Source: Crocodylus rhombifer
Taxonomy: Eukaryota; Chordata; Crocodylia; Crocodylidae
Assembly: GCA_038503035.1 (NCBI GenBank)
Contig: JAVSML010025536.1
Span: forward strand, 1,062,347-1,126,346
Length of the DNA stretch: 64,000 nt
Direction: 5' to 3'
Below the pieces are notes generated by a model. The model was not told the DNA's origin. It made no database searches and was given only the letters and a program-made list of their open reading frames with translations. Positions within the stretch are counted from its first letter, which is position 1. Every line of letters starts with the position of its first letter. The position numbers and the translations under genes were made by a program. Below, piece by piece: positions 60,501 through 64,000 of this stretch.

Positions 60501-62600
60501 AGATAGTTTTCCTCAGTGCAGCAAAGAATGGTAAAGTTGAATCCCATAGCCTGTCATAAACCACCAGTGATCCCTCCAGACTGCAATCAGCTACAGCCCC
60601 GTGGAATCATGTACATAATTTTTATCCACACACATCAATACCCAGTTCCCATATCAACCAGAAGGAAGCATTTGCCATTAAAAAGGTTAATTCCCACTTG
60701 TTACAATAGATTACATTTATTGAAGAAATGCAACTAAGCACTTTTAATAGAAAATTAGAAACCCATTGCACCTGATCTCCTCAGAAATGCTTTTGCATCA
60801 GGGTCATTCAGTTGATATTTTAATAGTGGAAGTGAAAGGAACATTTAACCCATTATGTTTTTTTTAAAATTATTTTATTAATAATAGTATCATTGTTATT
60901 TATTTCTACAGTTACTTTGATCCAAAATCCTAAACATGCATTTATCATCCTAAGACACTTAGGAAACGAACATTATATCTATTTTAAATATTGGCACCCT
61001 GAAAGTTTTGGGCAATTTGACTAAGATCATTGAATTACATGAAGTAAGAATAGGAAATGCATGCTGTACACCTTCTGTGTTAGCTATATCATATTGGCTG
61101 ACTGAGACAATGGAGTGATCCGATGTCACTAAAGATGTGAGTCCCAAGCAAGGACGTTGTTGCAGAAAGGAGTAAGATTCATTGGAATGGCAGTTCCACG
61201 TTTTTTATCAAATGCATGATTGCAGAGCTTAAAGTTTACTTCTGTTTATGCTTGTGAAAATACCTGGTTTTGTACATAATTAACTTACATGTTTAACACA
61301 AATGACCGTAACTTTGTTAACAAGATGTTGTCTCATTTGTGTACTCACTCTTGTATTAGCAACATGACGACTGCCCTGTTAGCACATACAACTCAGCTGC
61401 ATGCACAAATCAGATGGTGGCTCGTCTGTTCAACCTGTGCGTAAACATAACCGGTGCTTTGTTTGGAGATGCAAGTATTTAGGTGCATGAAAATAATCAA
61501 TTAAAGATGGCAGAGTTTGAACTATTACCCTAGAAAGTATAGGTGCATGTATGTTATATATTACACTGATCACTTTGGGTTCAAATGCGGTACCTTTTCT
61601 CCAGCAAAGAATAAAGTGCATATCCTCTTGAGTTGAAAAATATTCTACTCTTTCATTTAACCACAAAAGAATAGCAACATCAGAGATAAGGGGTGGGGAG
61701 GGGGATCAGGAAGGAGAATTATTAATCAATCAATGGACCTGATCCTGTTATACAAGACTTGGTATTAATTCCCTTAGCCATGATTTAGTTAGCTTTCCAC
61801 TTCTATGGCAAGGAACCCAGATTGTTCCTAATTGCAGCCCACATGTTCATAAAATAATCCCCTAATTGAAAATCCTATAAATAGTTCAAACAAACCAGAG
61901 CACTTTAAAAGAATGAGTTAATTTTTCTTCCATGGTATTTAGGTGAAAGTAGGGTGCTGTCTTTTCCCGCCCCCCGCAAAACAGTAAGTGGATCTTTGGC
62001 ATGTGGCTCATTGATATCTGCTCCTTCACAGTGTAGTACCCTTTAAAGCAAAATGTCCTGCTTTTCTGAGTCTAATTGCCTACATAGAAATATTTTAAAC
62101 CATGCTTAAATGTTCTTAGTAGCAGGAAGAACAACTTAAACACAGATGTTTAGGAGTGAAACAATGAAATGTACTGGTGGTGACATGACTCTGCTACTGC
62201 AAATAATCTTGCAGGCCCAAAGAGGGCTTTCTCAGGCCCGTGAACACCATTAACTGTAACAAAGAGAAAATTGCTCCCCAGCTAACAGCTTAAGGAGATT
62301 TACAAGAAGAGATTTACTTCCATGTAGTTAGTAACAGCCCCAAAGCATTATATTTATTAAAAAAAACCCCCAAAACATGGCTTGGCCTGAAATGCTACGA
62401 GAAACAAGAACTCTAGCTACCAGTTAGGCTAAGGGTAGGGCTGGCTTATGCTGCTGTGTAACACAGCTAAGGCCACAAATTGTTGTCTCCCTTCTCCAGG
62501 TTGAACTGTAGATCAGAACAGCCCTACCGTTCCCACTCTGGAGAATCATAGATCTCCACTACACAGAATGGCTACAGTGGGTTATGGGGGGTTGGGAACC
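57580..62600. other. Unique AT-rich sequence with a microsatellite
   Basis: No exon recognised. The 121-aa plus frame at 59293-59658 has no domain known to me. A T-run lies at 60308-60324. Confidence 0.4.
58535..58680. repeat. Imperfect ATAG/CTAT microsatellite
   Basis: Interspersed agatat, ctatag, tatctat words over about 150 bp. Because both strands' motifs alternate, parts are self-complementary. Confidence 0.85.
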
Positions 62601-62603
62601 AGT

Positions 62604-62633
62604 GGGTGCGTCTGCACGTTCATTAATGCGCAA
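62604..62633 (+). mobile_element. MITE terminal fragment
   Basis: 'gggtgcgtctgcacgttcat' followed by 'taatgcgcaa' resembles the terminal repeat of the 606-1013 and 37840-37956 elements. It stops exactly where the hAT-like copy begins, so the latter may have inserted into it, although no 8-bp duplication remains. Confidence 0.45.
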
Positions 62634-63251
62634 TAGGGCGGTGTGAAGATTCAGTCCCTGATTCGATTCGATGGAGATTTGGCTCAATTCAGTGGCCGAA
62701 TCTCCTAATCTGAATCAAATCAGAGGACTCTTTAATCTCTCTGAATTGATTTAGAGAGATTTAGAAAGATTTGGCAATTAGGACATAGAGACAGCTTTAA
62801 ATGTTTTTTCTGCTTACCTCTAGGTATCAGTGGTTTGTGAGTACTGTGATTCTGGGGAGCATGGAGTATCCCATAGAAGTGCAGGGGGTTCCCCAGTGCA
62901 CTTAGCATGGCTGATGACTGAGCCAGGAGGGCATGGGGGGGGACCCCCAGCATGCTCCCTAGCAGACCTGGAAGTGGACCGGAAGTACTTCCAGTCCACT
63001 TCTGGGTTCACCGCAGAGCACATGGAGGGGCCCCCTGTGCTCCTGAGGGACGCTTTATACACCCCAGCATCACAGCATTCATGAGCCATGCCTGGTACCT
63101 CAAGGTACGTAGAAAAATGTTTTAAAGCTGTGTATACGTCTGAATCAGCATCGAATCTTCAGATTCGGATTTGGCCAAATCGAATTGGGGACAGTGATGC
63201 AATGACTCAAATCACTGTCCCTGATTCGGGCTTTTTGTCGGTCCCAGCCTT
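62634..63251 (-). mobile_element. Non-autonomous hAT-like foldback element, copy 2
   Basis: Reverse-oriented relative of 54037-54752: same gattcgg-rich ends, same central 28-bp palindrome (62973-63000) and same 'gagcat...gtatcccat' core. The left end is tagggcggtgtgaag; the right end (cccagcctt) is more decayed and no target duplication is visible. The 73-, 89- and 84-aa frames over it are shadows. Confidence 0.85.
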
Positions 63252-63254
63252 GTT

Positions 63255-63705
63255 ACTTCACTGGAGCTGGTGAGGTCTGGTCATCTCCATGGAGCAATCC
63301 CATGACAGCATGACATGTATTACTTAATACATTCAGGAGATACTCTTTGCTGGAAAAGTACTAATTTCACTGCAATACACTTGCACTTAACACACGTTTC
63401 TCTGCTTGAATGTGCAGATGCTCGCATTTTTAGTGCAGTTAACATGCCCTATTTGTAACATGTGACATGACTCTAAGAAAAACTATGTGGGTGTATGAAG
63501 CTTTTGCTGACATTTCCCTAAACCAGAGAATGGTGGCAAGGAGGCATACATTTCTGTTTTAAAAACTTGGTCTAGATTTCAAAGTTTACAAGCTTTACAG
63601 AGCAGAGATTCCCCAGATAGGGATAGGCATAGGCATGCAGAGGTTTATCACACACCTGCATTTTGGGAAGAGCCCTTATACATGCTCTTTCACCACAGAA
63701 AGTAG
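63255..63705. other. Unique sequence, nothing certain
   Basis: 'gaatgtgcagatgctcgcat' near 63408 faintly resembles a MITE end. Otherwise nothing seen. Confidence 0.35.
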
Positions 63706-63711
63706 AAAGTT

Positions 63712-63914
63712 AGGGTTACCATACACCTGGGATTTCCCAGACATGTCCTCTTTTTTGGACCCCTGTTCTGTGTCTGGGCGGGTTTTTAAAATAAGAGCAA
63801 ATGTTTGGGTTTTCTGCTCTCCTGGGCTGGCTGCTTGGGGCTGGGAGCAGTGGGCAAGGTGATTGGCTGTTGCGGGGATCACATGTTCCCCATGCAGGCT
63901 CCAGCAAGCCAGGT

Positions 63915-63918
<4 letters not shown>
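63712..63918. mobile_element. Possible DNA transposon end
   Basis: 'agggttaccatacacctggg' with 'cagacatgtcctcttttttg' and 'aaataagagcaaatgtttgg' resembles a widespread sauropsid DNA repeat that begins with a ggtnaccata motif. The other end is not in the window, so this is only a resemblance. Confidence 0.35.

Positions 63919-64000
<82 letters not shown>
63919..64000 (+). repeat. (AG)n(TG)n compound microsatellite
   Basis: (AG)18 from 63919 to 63954 followed by (TG)23 to the window end; it continues beyond the window. Confidence 0.97.

Overview
The window looks like non-coding nuclear DNA of a vertebrate, most likely a crocodilian. The clues are several CR1-type LINE pieces (a CR1 end carrying paired 'gaccccag' boxes and a 'gaaactatgaaac'-like terminus), old MIR/CORE-SINE remnants, non-autonomous hAT elements with 8-bp target duplications, and long AT-rich unique tracts. 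There is no operon-like or compact gene layout. I recognise no protein-coding exon, tRNA, rRNA or CRISPR array. The longest open frames (211 aa at 7404-8039 and the frames spanning the N gap) run through homopolymers or Ns and are not convincing genes. The species call is inference from repeat style, not from a marker gene.

Layout. 0-5.7 kb: mostly unique, with one foldback MITE (606-1013). 5.7-13.6 kb: MIR pieces, a 60-bp-arm foldback (8777-8910), a second MITE (8999-9247), two CR1 tails and an ACTT/TACA microsatellite. 17.5-22.0 kb: MIR, an hAT element (17751-18196), a CR1 tail and the largest LINE piece (20687-about 22030, minus strand, dead reverse transcriptase). 23.07-23.47 kb: a 400-base assembly gap between G-runs. 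25.3-26.2 kb: a decayed CR1-like LINE on the plus strand. 26.8-28.8 kb: a large inverted duplication, then a CpG-richer stretch with a TATA-like box. 30.7-34.8 kb: a 72-bp sequence present twice, a DNA transposon with 15-bp inverted ends and a 46-bp near-perfect hairpin. 37.8-40.3 kb: MITE copy and second CR1. 44.5-47.6 kb: a long foldback and a 306-bp hAT element. 47.7-54.0 kb: AT-rich, almost repeat-free. 54.0-54.8 and 62.6-63.3 kb: two opposite-facing copies of one hAT-like foldback family. The window ends in an (AG)n(TG)n microsatellite.

No set of genes works together here. The window is best read as a gene desert or a large intron carrying layered transposon remnants and possibly a few conserved regulatory blocks, which cannot be shown without comparison to other genomes. 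I found no evidence for a new multi-gene system. The most informative signals are the MITE family with 3-bp target duplications, the foldback elements and the duplicated 72-mer.
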